DNA from: Narthecium ossifragum
Taxonomy: Eukaryota; Streptophyta; Magnoliopsida; Dioscoreales; Nartheciaceae
Assembly (NCBI GenBank): GCA_963920575.1
Contig: OY986971.1
Span: 18,094,492-18,158,491, forward strand
Length of the DNA stretch: 64,000 nt
Reading direction: 5' to 3'
Below, piece by piece: positions 35,459 through 45,607 of the stretch (positions are counted from its first letter, which is position 1; each line of letters opens with the position of its first letter). A model generated the notes under the pieces. It did no database searches and was not told where the DNA came from. It saw only the letters and a list, made by a program, of their open reading frames with translations. The translations under genes were made by a program, and so were the position numbers.

Positions 35459-35803
35459 TGATGATGATGCATAATGTTATATTTTCATCCCTTAATACTT
35501 AGTCTCCTGATCTTATTTGGTACCTAAATACACTCATTATTCTTATATTTTGATTTATGATGCAATTGAAGTCCTTAAGTTCGAAAAGAAGCTGAAAAGA
35601 GTATATGAATCAAATTTAAAGATTAAACTGTACCTTCTCATGAAGAACCAGATGATGTACCATATATGATTGGAAAGCTCTTGAAGTCTAGTTTCTAAAG
35701 AATTTTACGGTTCATGATTCCGAGTTTCCTAGAGGAAGTTACGTCAATTTTAGTACCGATGACGCAGTCAGGATGGCAGAACAGTAAATACTCTGAAACG
35801 TCC

Positions 35804-36089
35804 GATCGATCCGACAACTAGAGTAGGATCGATCCGTCTATGCAGAAACCTGACAGAACGCATACTTTTCAGATGTACACAGTCCGATCGATCCCTCTAT
35901 CCATCCTACTGAGTCCGATCGATCCGACACCTATAGTCCGATCGATCGAACTCGGGCGTAGCCAGAAATTGAAGATTCAGATGCAACGGATCGATCCGAC
36001 ACCCCTGGTGGGATCGATCCGACTTTCCCAGTGAAGAAATTCAACGGTTTGGATCTAATCCGAGGATGGATACACTTAAGATTATAAAT
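35804..36089 (+). promoter_or_regulatory. LTR B2 promoter: phased GATCGATC array plus TATA box
   Basis: GATCGATC at 35804, 35827, 35886, 35917, 35940, 35989 and 36012; 35917 to 35989 and 35940 to 36012 are both exactly 72 bp. TATAAAT at 36083 is 71 bp after the last motif start. CTCTTTCTAGGGTTTGAGGG after the TATA box is shared with B1 and D. Confidence 0.83.
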
Positions 36090-36216
36090 AGGACTCTTTC
36101 TAGGGTTTGAGGGGGGATTCCTAGACACTTTTGGTTGCTACTTTCTACTCTTTTATATTTTTTCTAGGTTTTCTCTTGCTTATTGGAATCTTTTGAAGAT
36201 TGTTCTCGATGGCCTT

Positions 36217-37818
36217 TGATGAGTGCATGAAAGTGCACTCTGAACTACCTTATAACCATCTCAATTGCTAGATTATTATTCTTAGTCAGCATCTTTATTA
36301 CTATTTTTATATCTATATGTTGCTTCACATGGTTGTTTGGAAAATGCAGGAAATTGGAGCTAAAAGAAGCTGAAAAGAGTATATGGATCAACTTCAAAAA
36401 TTAATCTGTACCTGCTCATGAAGAACCAGATGATGTGCCATATATGGTTGGAAAGCTCTTGAAGTCTAGATTCTGGAGAATTTTACGGTTCGTGATTCCG
36501 AGTTTCCTTGAGGAAGTTACGGCAATTTTAGTACCGATGACGCAGTCTGAATGGCAGCACAGTAAATAAGCTGGAAGTCCGATCGATCTCTCCATCACTC
36601 CAAAGAAGTCCGATCGATCCGACACCAATGGTCCGATCGATCGGACTCGGGAAAAGCCAAAACCAGCTGATTTTTACTCAACCGATCGATCCAACACTCA
36701 TAGTTCGATCGATCGGACTTGGGAATTAAAGGTTGACAGAACGTATGCTTTTTAGAGGAGCAGAGTTCGATCGATCCGTCCATCGATCGGACTCAATAAT
36801 AGCCAGAGAAGATGGATTTTTACGCATCCGATCGATCCAGCGCTTATAGTTCGATCGATCGGACTCGGGCGAATCCAGGAATTGATGTTTTTAATGAGAC
36901 CGATCGATCCAACATCCCGAGGAGGATCGATCGGACATTTCCAGTGAATTAAATCAACGGTTTTGATTTAACCCGAGTTTAGGCCTATAAATAGGATACT
37001 TAGGGTTATCAAAAGGGGACTTTTGGAGGACTTTTTGGCAGCGTTTGGAGGCGAGGAGAAGGGTTCCAGGCTTGGTTTTCTTTTCTTATTTCTTCTTTAT
37101 TTCTCCATTAGTTTTGTTGCCCTCATGGTGAACATGAGTGGCTAGTTTCTTTTCTAAGGTACCGATGTAGCCTAACTGAATCGTTCTATGTTATTGGATC
37201 ATGATTATTTAATCAGTTTATTTTCCTTGTTTCATTCATTATTATAATTGAGATCTTAAATACCTTTATCTGGCCAATAGAAGTATTATAGATTGTTGTA
37301 TGTGAGATTGGGCGAGGGTTCATTCCCTAATCTTGTAGGATCTATGAATGAATGAGTTTATGTCGAGGCCGGGTTCAAGCTAAGAGTATTCTTGGTTCAT
37401 GATTGTTCTTCAGAGCTTAATGGATTCTTAATTAACACTTAGTTATGGGTTCATTAGCTAGGGTTAATTGAGGGTACTTGGTGAAGACCGCGGCCGAACG
37501 GATCATCATACCGGAAGAACGAGCCCTTGGAATTAAACTGAAACTTGATTGATTCAATGCATAGAATGAGGATGTTATGGTGAAATCGGAACCTTAGTAT
37601 TCATCCATCATATTTCTATTGTTTTCTTATTTCGTTATTAGATCTTCTATTCTCAATACTTCATATCTCTTATTTTCCCTTTCTTATTTTCTTTCTTTTC
37701 TGTTCTTTAGCGTTTCACTCTAATAATCTCTACAAATCTCTGTGGGTACGATACTCGTCTTGCTGCTATACTGATTGCACCGATTCGTATACTTGCGAGA
37801 TATAAAATTTATTCATCA
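36217..37818 (+). repeat. Gypsy-3 5' LTR (1602 bp)
   Basis: It opens TGATGAGTGCATGAAAGTGC as LTR D does and ends ...TTATTCATCA at 37818, directly before the primer site. It contains the conserved ATGAAGAACCAGATGATG block, the array and a TATA box. Confidence 0.9.
36581..36992 (+). promoter_or_regulatory. Gypsy-3 LTR promoter: phased GATCGATC array plus TATA box
   Basis: GATCGATC at 36581, 36612, 36635, 36684, 36707, 36769, 36830, 36853, 36902 and 36925. 36830/36902 and 36853/36925 are 72 bp apart; 36612/36684 and 36635/36707 also. TATAAAT starts at 36986, 61 bp after the last motif start: 11 bp (one helical turn) short of the usual 72. Confidence 0.8.
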
Positions 37819-37824
37819 AGTTTT

Positions 37825-37841
37825 TGGCGCCGTTGCCGGGG
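37825..37841 (+). other. Gypsy-3 primer-binding site (tRNA-Asp)
   Basis: TGGCGCCGTTGCCGGGG, identical to the Gypsy-1 site, 6 bp after the LTR end. Confidence 0.92.
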
Positions 37842-37897
37842 ATTTGATTAGAGTTTATTTGTAGTGAATACAAGGTCGCCGATCACGGAAAGAAAAG

Positions 37898-40264
37898 TTG
37901 TTGCCCTTGAACGATAAAGTAGATCAAATTGGTTGGAAGAAAAGATCTAACAAAGACAGCCTGTTCACATCAGATCTAGGAGTTCAAGAGGAGGAACAAG
38001 AGGAGATGGCGCTTAATAACAATTTACGTCCTTTGGAGGAGTACGCGAGGCCAACTATTTCTACCTCACCTTCGTGCATTGCGTTACCTACAGAGGCTAG
38101 AAATTATGAACTTAAAAATCTACATTTTTCTATGCTTCCTGAATTTCATGGTTTACCTTCTGAGGATGCACTAACTTTTGTGAAAGATTATTATGCTACT
38201 ATTCAGACTTTTCCTCTAGGTGGCATTACTGAAGATCAATTGAGGATGCGTTGTTTTCCTTACACCTTGAAGGATAAAGCGAAGAGATGGTTGATGTCGT
38301 TGCCTCCTGGATCACTAACTACTTGGGATGCAATTTATAACAAGTTTGTTAGTAAATTTTATTTTCATGCCATGACTACTAACTTGAGAAGGCAAATTCC
38401 AAATTTTCAGCAATCTGATGGAGAACCATTCCATGAAGCATGGGATAGATTTAAGATGCTTTTGATGCAATGTCCACATCATAACTATTCTTTAGAAAAT
38501 CAGATGCAATATTTTTATGATGGACTAAATCTTTCTTGTCAGACCATGGCAGATAATGCTGCAGGTGGAGCGATGTTCAAAAGGACACCACCAGAGGCGT
38601 ACGAAATTTATGAGATGCTAGGATCAAATTCGCAGTAGACGGACACGAGGAATAAGGCGAGAGGCATCTATGAGCTGAACCAGAATGATGACATGGCAAG
38701 GCAGATTGCAACCATTAACAAGAAGATAGACGCGATGATGTCCACACAACCAAAACCGGTTGAGGTTTGTTCAATTTGCAATGTTGTTGGTCATAGGTTT
38801 GATTCATGTCCTTCTGGTAGTGAATTTCCTGAATATGTGCAAGAACAAGCTAATTTGATGAATGCTTATAACCCGAGACCTAGATTTGACCCTTATGCAA
38901 ATACTTACAATCCTGGTTGGAGGGAGCATCCGAATTTTTCATGGAAAAATACTGCTAATGCTAGTATGCCGACTGCTAATCAGTCTAACCCACCTGTTAA
39001 GTCGTCTTTGGAAGCGACGATGTTGGCTTTTATGCAGAAAATAGACTCAAGGATGGAACAACAAGATTCGGCCATTGCTCGACATGATGTAGAATTGAAG
39101 AATGTTGTAGCATCTATTGGGAAGTTGGAAGTTCAAGTGGGACAGCTTGCAGATGCTGTACGAGCCCATGTTCCAGGCAGATTTCCAAGCCAACCAGAGC
39201 AAGCCAACGCAGTTACTATTCTTCGTTCAGGTAAGATTATTGATAATAAGATTAATGCTGAAGTTATTGATGAGTTAAATGATGATGCAAGTGAGGAAGT
39301 TGAAAAGGAGGAACGCTCGAAGAGGCCACCGTCGGCCACATCAGCGTTTGATCATGAAAAGAGAGCAAATTCAGTTCCAGAGGTTCATCACAACAATCCT
39401 CCACCATATGTGCCGCCAATTCCTTTTCCAGGCCGCCTGAAGAAAGCCCAAATGGATAAGTCATATTCTGAAATTTATGATATTCTATCTAAGGTTAATG
39501 TGAACTTACCATTGCTTGATGTGATTAGGAAAATGCCAGCCTTTCCAAAGTTCTTCAAGGAACTACGTACTTCTAAACGTAAGTATGAACCTCATGAAAA
39601 GGTGATGGTTTCAGAGACGGCAAGCGCGGTTCTACAAAGGAAGCTTCCACCCAAGCTTAAGGATCCAGGGAGTTTTAATATTAATATTACTGTTGGTGAT
39701 ACAAAAATAGGGGAGGCAATGCTTGACTTAGGAGCTAGTGTTAATTTGATGCCTTACTCTATTTTCCTTCAGCTAGGTGTTGGTAAATTAAAACCTACTA
39801 CGATGTCTCTACAACTTGCAGATCGTTCAATTAAATATCCATTAGGCATTGTAGAAGACATCTTAGTACAAGTTGATAAGTTAATTATCCCTGCTGATTT
39901 TGTGATATTGGATATGGATGATGCACCATTGAATGATAGAAAATTGCCTATTTTGTTGGGACGCCCATTTATGGCTACAGCTGATACTATGATTAATGTG
40001 AAGGATGGTAAGCTCAGCATGACAGTTTTAGGTGAAACTGTTGAATTTAAAGTGTTTGAGTCTTTGTCATATCCTTCAAGCTCTTTTGATTGCTTCTCAA
40101 TAAATGTTGTAGATTCATTGATGTTCTCTAATTTCAGGCAGGAGCAAGTGAAGACTACATTGAAAGCGGATTTGAAGATGGTGCAGAATGACTTGCACAG
40201 CTATAAGAGAGCACAGGAGGTTGTCACACCACTTGAAGCATTACAACCATACGAACCTGGCTGA
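37898..40264 (+). pseudogene. Gypsy-3 gag-protease polyprotein
   Basis: One frame from ATG 37898 to TGA at 40262-40264, with one TAG at 38636-38638 (probably from TGG). Gag shows FHGLPSEDALTFVKDY, WLMSLPPGSLTTWD and EAWDRF, parallel to Gypsy-1 gag. The zinc knuckle CSICNVVGHRFDSC starts near 38768. The protease active site DLGAS is at about 39725, followed by NLMPYSIF and LADRSI. After the protease, Gypsy-1 continues into RT, but here the frame ends after a short linker (VVTPLEALQPYEPG). The clean ending next to the conserved hairpin motif suggests a dedicated gag-pro element rather than random truncation. Confidence 0.9.
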
Positions 40265-41257
40265 ACGTTAAGGCTTTGCAGTACGTCTTGCCTAGACGTT
40301 AAATAAAGCGCTGGGTGGGAGGCAACCCACCAAGGTAACCAGTTTTTAACTTTAAGTTTTAGTTTTCAATTTTATATTTTCTCTTTTGTTTTTCTTTTAG
40401 GTTTTCAGCCACCCGGAGGATCCTTGAGGAGATGTTCGCTATTCTATCTGGTGGCCTCGTTCTTATTTACAGTATCTTGTCTCTTCCTTCTCTGGAAATT
40501 TTTGGATTGCCACCTCCTACATATTTTATTGGATAAATGCACACATTGAGGACAATGTTGATTTCAGGTTGGGGGGTGTAGACATTCATGACTTTATTCA
40601 TGCTACCTTGTAGGTTTAATAGTGTTAAATTGTACATGAGCTGAAATGTTTATGCTTATTTTACATGCTGCTTTCATATGGATTGGTCGATACATTGATT
40701 GCATGTATGATAACCTGAAGGTAGAATATCATGTGACTCACACACGGACACTTTATGTGCAGTGATAATTATACCCACCAAAGGAATGAGCATGCTATTG
40801 TTAATCTAGACCATGATTTCAGCATTAGCTAGTGTTGAGTATTGCATGCAGAAAAAAAAAAAGAGAAAAAAGAGAAAAAGTTCTGGAGCTTGATTAAGCT
40901 GTGCCTAAACGACTGTTAAGTGATCTACTGAGTAACCGGGTGTTCTTGCCTCAGGAAGCGGGGAGCTCGCGTAAAAAGGTAGAACCACTTATAGCTATAA
41001 AAAAAACTATTAAGTGTTTTGCTAAGTAACCGGGTCTCTGCGCCTCAAGAAGCGGAGAGTGCTCGCGTAAAAAGGCAAACTGTCTGATAGTTGAAAAAAA
41101 AAAAAGAAAAGAAAGAAAGAGCATGCTGTACTTAAAGTGCGAGGGTTGGATGATTGGTCATGTAGATAGTAGTGTGCTTGGACTAATGGTGGGTAGAAGT
41201 TGCTTCTGCACATAACATTTATTTGTCACGTCACATGTGTTCTTCTGGAGGTTTCGA
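40265..41257 (+). other. Gypsy-3 3' non-coding region
   Basis: It contains the hairpin motif GGTGGGAGGCAACCCACC (about 40315-40332), a PPT-like TTCAGGTTGGGGGGTG (about 40562-40577), and two copies of a GTAACCGGGT..GCCTC..GAAGCGG..GCTCGCGTAAAAAGG unit (about 40931 and 41026) with oligo-A/purine stretches. There is no ORF. The right end abuts LTR B2 sequence. Confidence 0.65.
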
Positions 41258-41994
41258 GGAGACTGAAACCTCGGAATCAATGAAACTGTGAGATCTAATC
41301 TATTTTTATTGTTCAGTTTATACTTGAGTATTAGATGTTCTTCTGTGATTAGATGTTCATGGTTGTCTTGTCTAATTGCTAGGAGGCCTACTAGTTTATT
41401 ATTCATGGCGATCTACTGCTAGGTTGGATATCAAATCCGTAATTGTTTGATCCCTCTAATCTGCGAAGCAACTGAGATCTATTGATTTACTGAGTTTCAG
41501 AGATTAATGGTTCTTAGGAAGAATATTCGATTAGATTAAATGCAACCGCTTGTGCTTGTGTTGTTTAGCTTCATCGATCTCCCTATTCTTAACGCTGCTA
41601 CTAGATTAAATCTACAGCGCTTGTCTTAGGTTGTTTAGTAATTAGGGTTAATTGGATCGCTTGTTTCTAATTAACTATGATTGAGAAGAGATTCGAATTT
41701 AATTCGAACAGTGAATATTCATGGTATGAATTGATTGATACTTGCATCAATGATCAGTTGTTGGATTCGGATGGTGGATGTTGACTCAGACCAAAGTTTG
41801 TTCTCTTGATTTAATTCAATTCTTCGCTTTAGATTATTTCTTTACTGTTTTCCTCACGTTTAAAACCTCCCATCTTTGTTCACTAAGCACAAAACTAGGC
41901 TAAACACTCTTCGTGGGATCGTCTCGTACTCGCACTACTACATTTATCTTAAGGAGTATTGGTTTTATTTTTGAGTGACTGCGACAGCACATCC

Positions 41995-43193
41995 AGAAGC
42001 AACTGTACACCCTGCGGATGAAGGAGGGATCAGATCTGTTGGAGCATCTCAACACCTTCAACAAGATCGTTGTGCAACTACTGAACTTGGAAGTCAAGCT
42101 AGAGGATGAAGATAAGGCACTTCTTTTACTAGCGTATTTACCTTCTTTATATGAACATCTGGTGACTACCCTACTCTACGGGAAGGAGACCCTGGAGACA
42201 GAAGAGGTGACAGGAGCCCTCCTATCTCACACCATGAGGAAGAAGACCTCAGAAGAGACAGTTTCAGAAGCCTATTTGGTGGAGAAGAAACAGTCTGATG
42301 ATCGCTTCTCATCTGACAGAGGCAAAGGAAGAAGTAGAGGTCAAGGCAGTGGGTACAAGTCCAGAAGCAAATCAAGATCAAGGAAGGATGTGCAGTGCTA
42401 TTATTGCAACAAGAAAGGGCACTTCAAGAGAGACTGTAGGAAACTCAAAAGAGACCAGTAAGAAGGAAAGACAAAAGAAGAAGGGGGAGCCAACAACTCC
42501 ACTGTTGTGGGATGTTGTAAGGATGGTTGCATCAACGTTATCTCTCCTCCTCACTCAGATTGGATTATTGATACGGGGGCATCTTTCCATGCCACGCCGC
42601 ATCAACACCTCTTTACCTCCTACAAGTCAGGTGATTATGGAGCAGTAAAGATGGGTAACGGTGTCACTTCTCAGATCATTGGCAGAGGCGACATCAGTGT
42701 GAAGACCAATAGTGGGATGAAGATTCTTTTGCAGGATGTTCGTCATATTTCGGATCTCAGGTTGAATCTCATATCACCTGGATGTTTGGATGACGAAGGC
42801 TTTACATCAAGTTTTGGTAGAGGTATGTGAAAACTCACCAAAGGATCTCTTGTAGTTGCAAGTGGAAAGAAGTGTTGTTCTCTCTACAAAACAACACTTA
42901 TAACGCATACCAACTCAGCATTAACATCAGTGAAACTTGAAGATACTTCCCTACTGTGGCACAGGAGACTCGGCCACATAAGTGAGAGAGGGCTGAAAAT
43001 TCTGGTGAAGAAGGAGATCTTACCTAACATCGAAGTTGTCCCCTTGAAGCCTTGCGATGACTGTATGTTTGGAAAACAACATAGGGTATCATTCACCAGA
43101 AGACCTACTGAGAACAAACGAAGACTGTTGGAGTTGGTGCACTCCGATGTCTGCGGACCAGTGGAGGTGGAATCATTAGGAGGCAAGAGATAT
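41995..43193 (+). pseudogene. Copia-2 gag C-terminus, protease and integrase start
   Basis: After LTR B2 the gag frame resumes (QLYTLRMKEGSDLLEHL), with zinc knuckle CYYCNKKGHFKRDC (about 42393-42434). There is a TAA at 42459-42461 and then, in the same frame, the protease active site WIIDTGAS (about 42566), which is intact. A TGA at 42828-42830 replaces a Trp. The GAG-pre-integrase zinc region LLWHRRLGH..CDDC (about 42951-43063) and the first integrase Asp (HSDVCGP, about 43141) follow. It is cut at 43193 by LTR A3. Confidence 0.9.
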
Positions 43194-45607
43194 TGTGAGG
43201 ACCCGCGCATCTATCCCCGTGGCTTATTGTTGACCCCAAGGCCAATTTGGAAAATTGCGCCTTGGCGGTCGTTTCACACTGGGTGTACACACACAGACCT
43301 TGTTTGGTGCTTGTGTTTGTTTAGAAAGGTTAGGTGGACCCGGGATCGGAAGATCTGGGCTTGGGCTTGAGTCTCAGCCCAAGGTTGCCTTTCTGGGCAA
43401 GGGAGATCGATCTCATTTGGTGGTGAGATCGATCTGGCCTTGCTATCCAGATCGATCTGGCATGGCATGCAGATCGATCTCTCTGTGCCTGGAAGTCGTT
43501 GGCGGTGGCGTTCGAAGGACGGCCACGGCAATGGGCGTCGCTTCCCCTGTCAGGGGAGGGGAGGCTTTTGCTCCCCTCCGTCGCCTTTCCCAAGCCTTCA
43601 CCGGCTTTCCCCAGCCTTATCCCCTTCCCCTCTTCCTTCCTTTCTTTCTCTTCTTCCCGCTTCTTCCTCCCGGCTCTGTTTTTCTTCCCCTGTTCCGGCA
43701 GCCTCTTTCCTCCTCCATTCTCCCTCCTCCGGCCACCGTTCTCAGAGCTTGAAGGCTCGTTGGAACCGTGACGGCGTGAGGAAGATCCTAGGCTAGGCTT
43801 CATGGATCGAAGCAGCTTTGTGGAGGTAGGGTTCTTACTCAAAGACTCCGGCTATTTTAAAGGTTTGAAATCTGGTTTTGATTTCGATAGATCTCTTTGT
43901 GTAGTTGATGTTTTCTGGTTTTGAAGCCTTGAGAAGCTTCGTGGTGCTTGGATCTACCAGCCCACCTAGTTTGGTGAGGTTTGGTTGCGGATTCCGGCGG
44001 TATTCCTCGCCGTCCAGCCGCCGGTACACCCATCCGGATCTATCTCATGGGATGAGATCGATCTCGTTGGGGCTAGCCCGCCCCGCCCGAGCGAGAGCGA
44101 TTTCCCTGGGAGGGAGATCGATCTCTTGGCGGCTGGCGTCAGTGCGTCAGTGCGTCATACGTCACCTACGAGATCGATCCCCATATGGGTGGAGATCGAT
44201 CCCGTTGGGGTGACCAGGACTGGTACCTATCGCCTCGAGGCAGATCGATCTCATTGCTACATGAGATCGATCTCCTTCGATGCAGGGAGGACTTTTACTT
44301 GTTTAAATGCGGTTTTGCCCGCGGGGCTTCGCATGTAAGTGGTTTTGACGGTTCTGCCCTTAGGGCTTATCTTGTTGCTCACCATGCTTGAATATTTACC
44401 GCTTTGTGGTTAAACCGAGAGGGTGATGCCCCTCAGGATGTGTAGAATAAATGGGCTGACGGTATGCCCTCTACCGCTTTGTGGTGAACCGAAGGAGTCA
44501 TGACCCTCGGGAGTGGTTAGTATAAATGGGGCGAAGGTGTGCCTTTGTTGTGTTGCCAGTTACTGCTTTATATTTATCCTGCCCTGTTCCCTGTGTATTA
44601 GACATGCTAAGTTAGACTGGGTGGGGTTGACCCGTGGACTTCGGTGATCAAAGGCTAAGTGGTGGATGCCGTTACTCGACTTGTGTCCCCTTGCTGGTGT
44701 CCAGCACGGGTAAGGGTGTCCTACAGGTATCGTCTGGCCCACCCTGTGACAAGGACCGTCGGAGGTAGCCCAGTCCTCGTGCAGTGGCTATCGGAGGGAC
44801 GTACGTTGGACAAGAACCCGGGGGGGGGGGGGGGGGGGGGGGACATCGATGGGATCGATGGACTCCCTGGCTAGACTTGTCTTTGGTCGGGAGTTAGGGG
44901 TCGTGTTGGCTTTGCTGCTTGGAGTACTGAGAGATGATAGTCTTAACCACGGTCGTTCCGCCAAGTGTGGAGATCCCGCTTGGAGAAGGGTGTCCTACTA
45001 GTAGCGTCATTTCCACCCTGCGACAGGGATTGTCGGAGTTGCCCACCCCTGAGCAGTGGTTGTCGGAGGGGCGTACTTTGGACAGGTGCCCTTCGGGTTA
45101 TTGATGGGATTTATGAGATCCTTGGCAAACCTCAGTACTTGGCACAGAGTTGATTCGTTTGGGTTTGCCTTCTTAGCGAGAGTTGTAGAGTAGGACCCTG
45201 CTGAGCTGTTGCTCATTCCTACCTGGACTGTGTTGTTTGCAGGTGCAGGTCCCAGCTCCTCTCCGGTGCTTCCCCCTCGGTCGTCTCGTGGCAGCGCGCC
45301 GACTCCTGCCATGTCTGAGGGTCAGGAGGGTTTTCTTTGTGCCTTTGCTGAGACCCCGGTGGGTGTTGTAGCTTTTTGGGGACTGTGTTGATCCCTTGTA
45401 AATCTGTTGTATTAGAACCCTTGTTTAACTCTCTTATATCCGTTTGTAATAGATGTTGTTAGTTTGTTTCCGCTTTGTGCTTGTTGTCAGCTGTTTTCGC
45501 CAGCTGTGTGTTAGTCTCAACTGTTTTCGCCAGTTGAGGCTAGTAGTTGTAGGTTCTTCCCCCTCGTGTCCCGGCCCGGTTTGGCGTCCGCGGGTCGGGG
45601 CGCGACA
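43194..45607 (+). mobile_element. LTR A3: complete family-A solo LTR, 2414 bp, TSD GATAT
   Basis: TGTGAGGACCCG at 43194 to GGGGCGCGACA at 45607, flanked by GATAT at 43189-43193 and 45608-45612; Copia-2 integrase joins in frame across it. This is the reference copy for family A. A run of 24 G (about 44820-44843) lies inside. Several Pro/Ser-rich frames (43250-43800) come from the CT-rich section and are not supported as genes. A Del/Tekay-type origin is likely but unproven. Confidence 0.95.
43405..44272 (+). promoter_or_regulatory. LTR A3: two GATCGATC clusters
   Basis: First cluster at 43405, 43427, 43450 and 43472 (22-23 bp apart). Second cluster at 44056, 44116, 44172, 44194, 44243 and 44265 (last four 22/49/22). 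Nearly all are AGATCGATCT or AGATCGATCC. No TATAAA lies 72 bp after either cluster. Confidence 0.65.

Larger units (their letters stand above)
36217..41257 (+). mobile_element. Gypsy-3: Athila-type gag-protease element without pol, 3' LTR lost
   Basis: Complete 5' LTR (36217-37818), tRNA-Asp primer site (37825-37841), gag-protease ORF (37898-40264), the post-pol hairpin motif (40282-40329) and 3' non-coding DNA to about 41257. No reverse transcriptase, RNase H or integrase lies between protease and the hairpin motif. It is inserted in LTR B2 after GCCTT (36212-36216). The right TSD and 3' LTR are missing, replaced by a direct junction with B2 sequence. The element would depend on pol from a relative such as Gypsy-1. 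Confidence 0.85.
35459..41994 (+). mobile_element. LTR B2: solo Athila-type LTR, TSD AGAAG, containing Gypsy-3
   Basis: It starts TGATGATGATGC at 35459 and ends ...CACATCC at 41994 (CATCA expected, one change), flanked by AGAAG at 35454-35458 and 41995-41999. Copia-2 gag joins in frame across it. It matches LTR B1 on both sides of the Gypsy-3 insertion at 36217. About 30 bp present in B1 (after GATGGCCTT) are missing at the right junction (about 41257), lost with the Gypsy-3 3' end. Confidence 0.88.

Noticed and set aside
36217..41257. Gypsy-3 as complete autonomous element
   Set aside because: No RT, RNase H or integrase and no 3' LTR; the right end joins LTR B2 sequence directly.
43250..43842. 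Four overlapping ORFs of 85-170 codons
   Set aside because: Same CT-rich section in LTR A3; no conserved protein and no agreement between copies.
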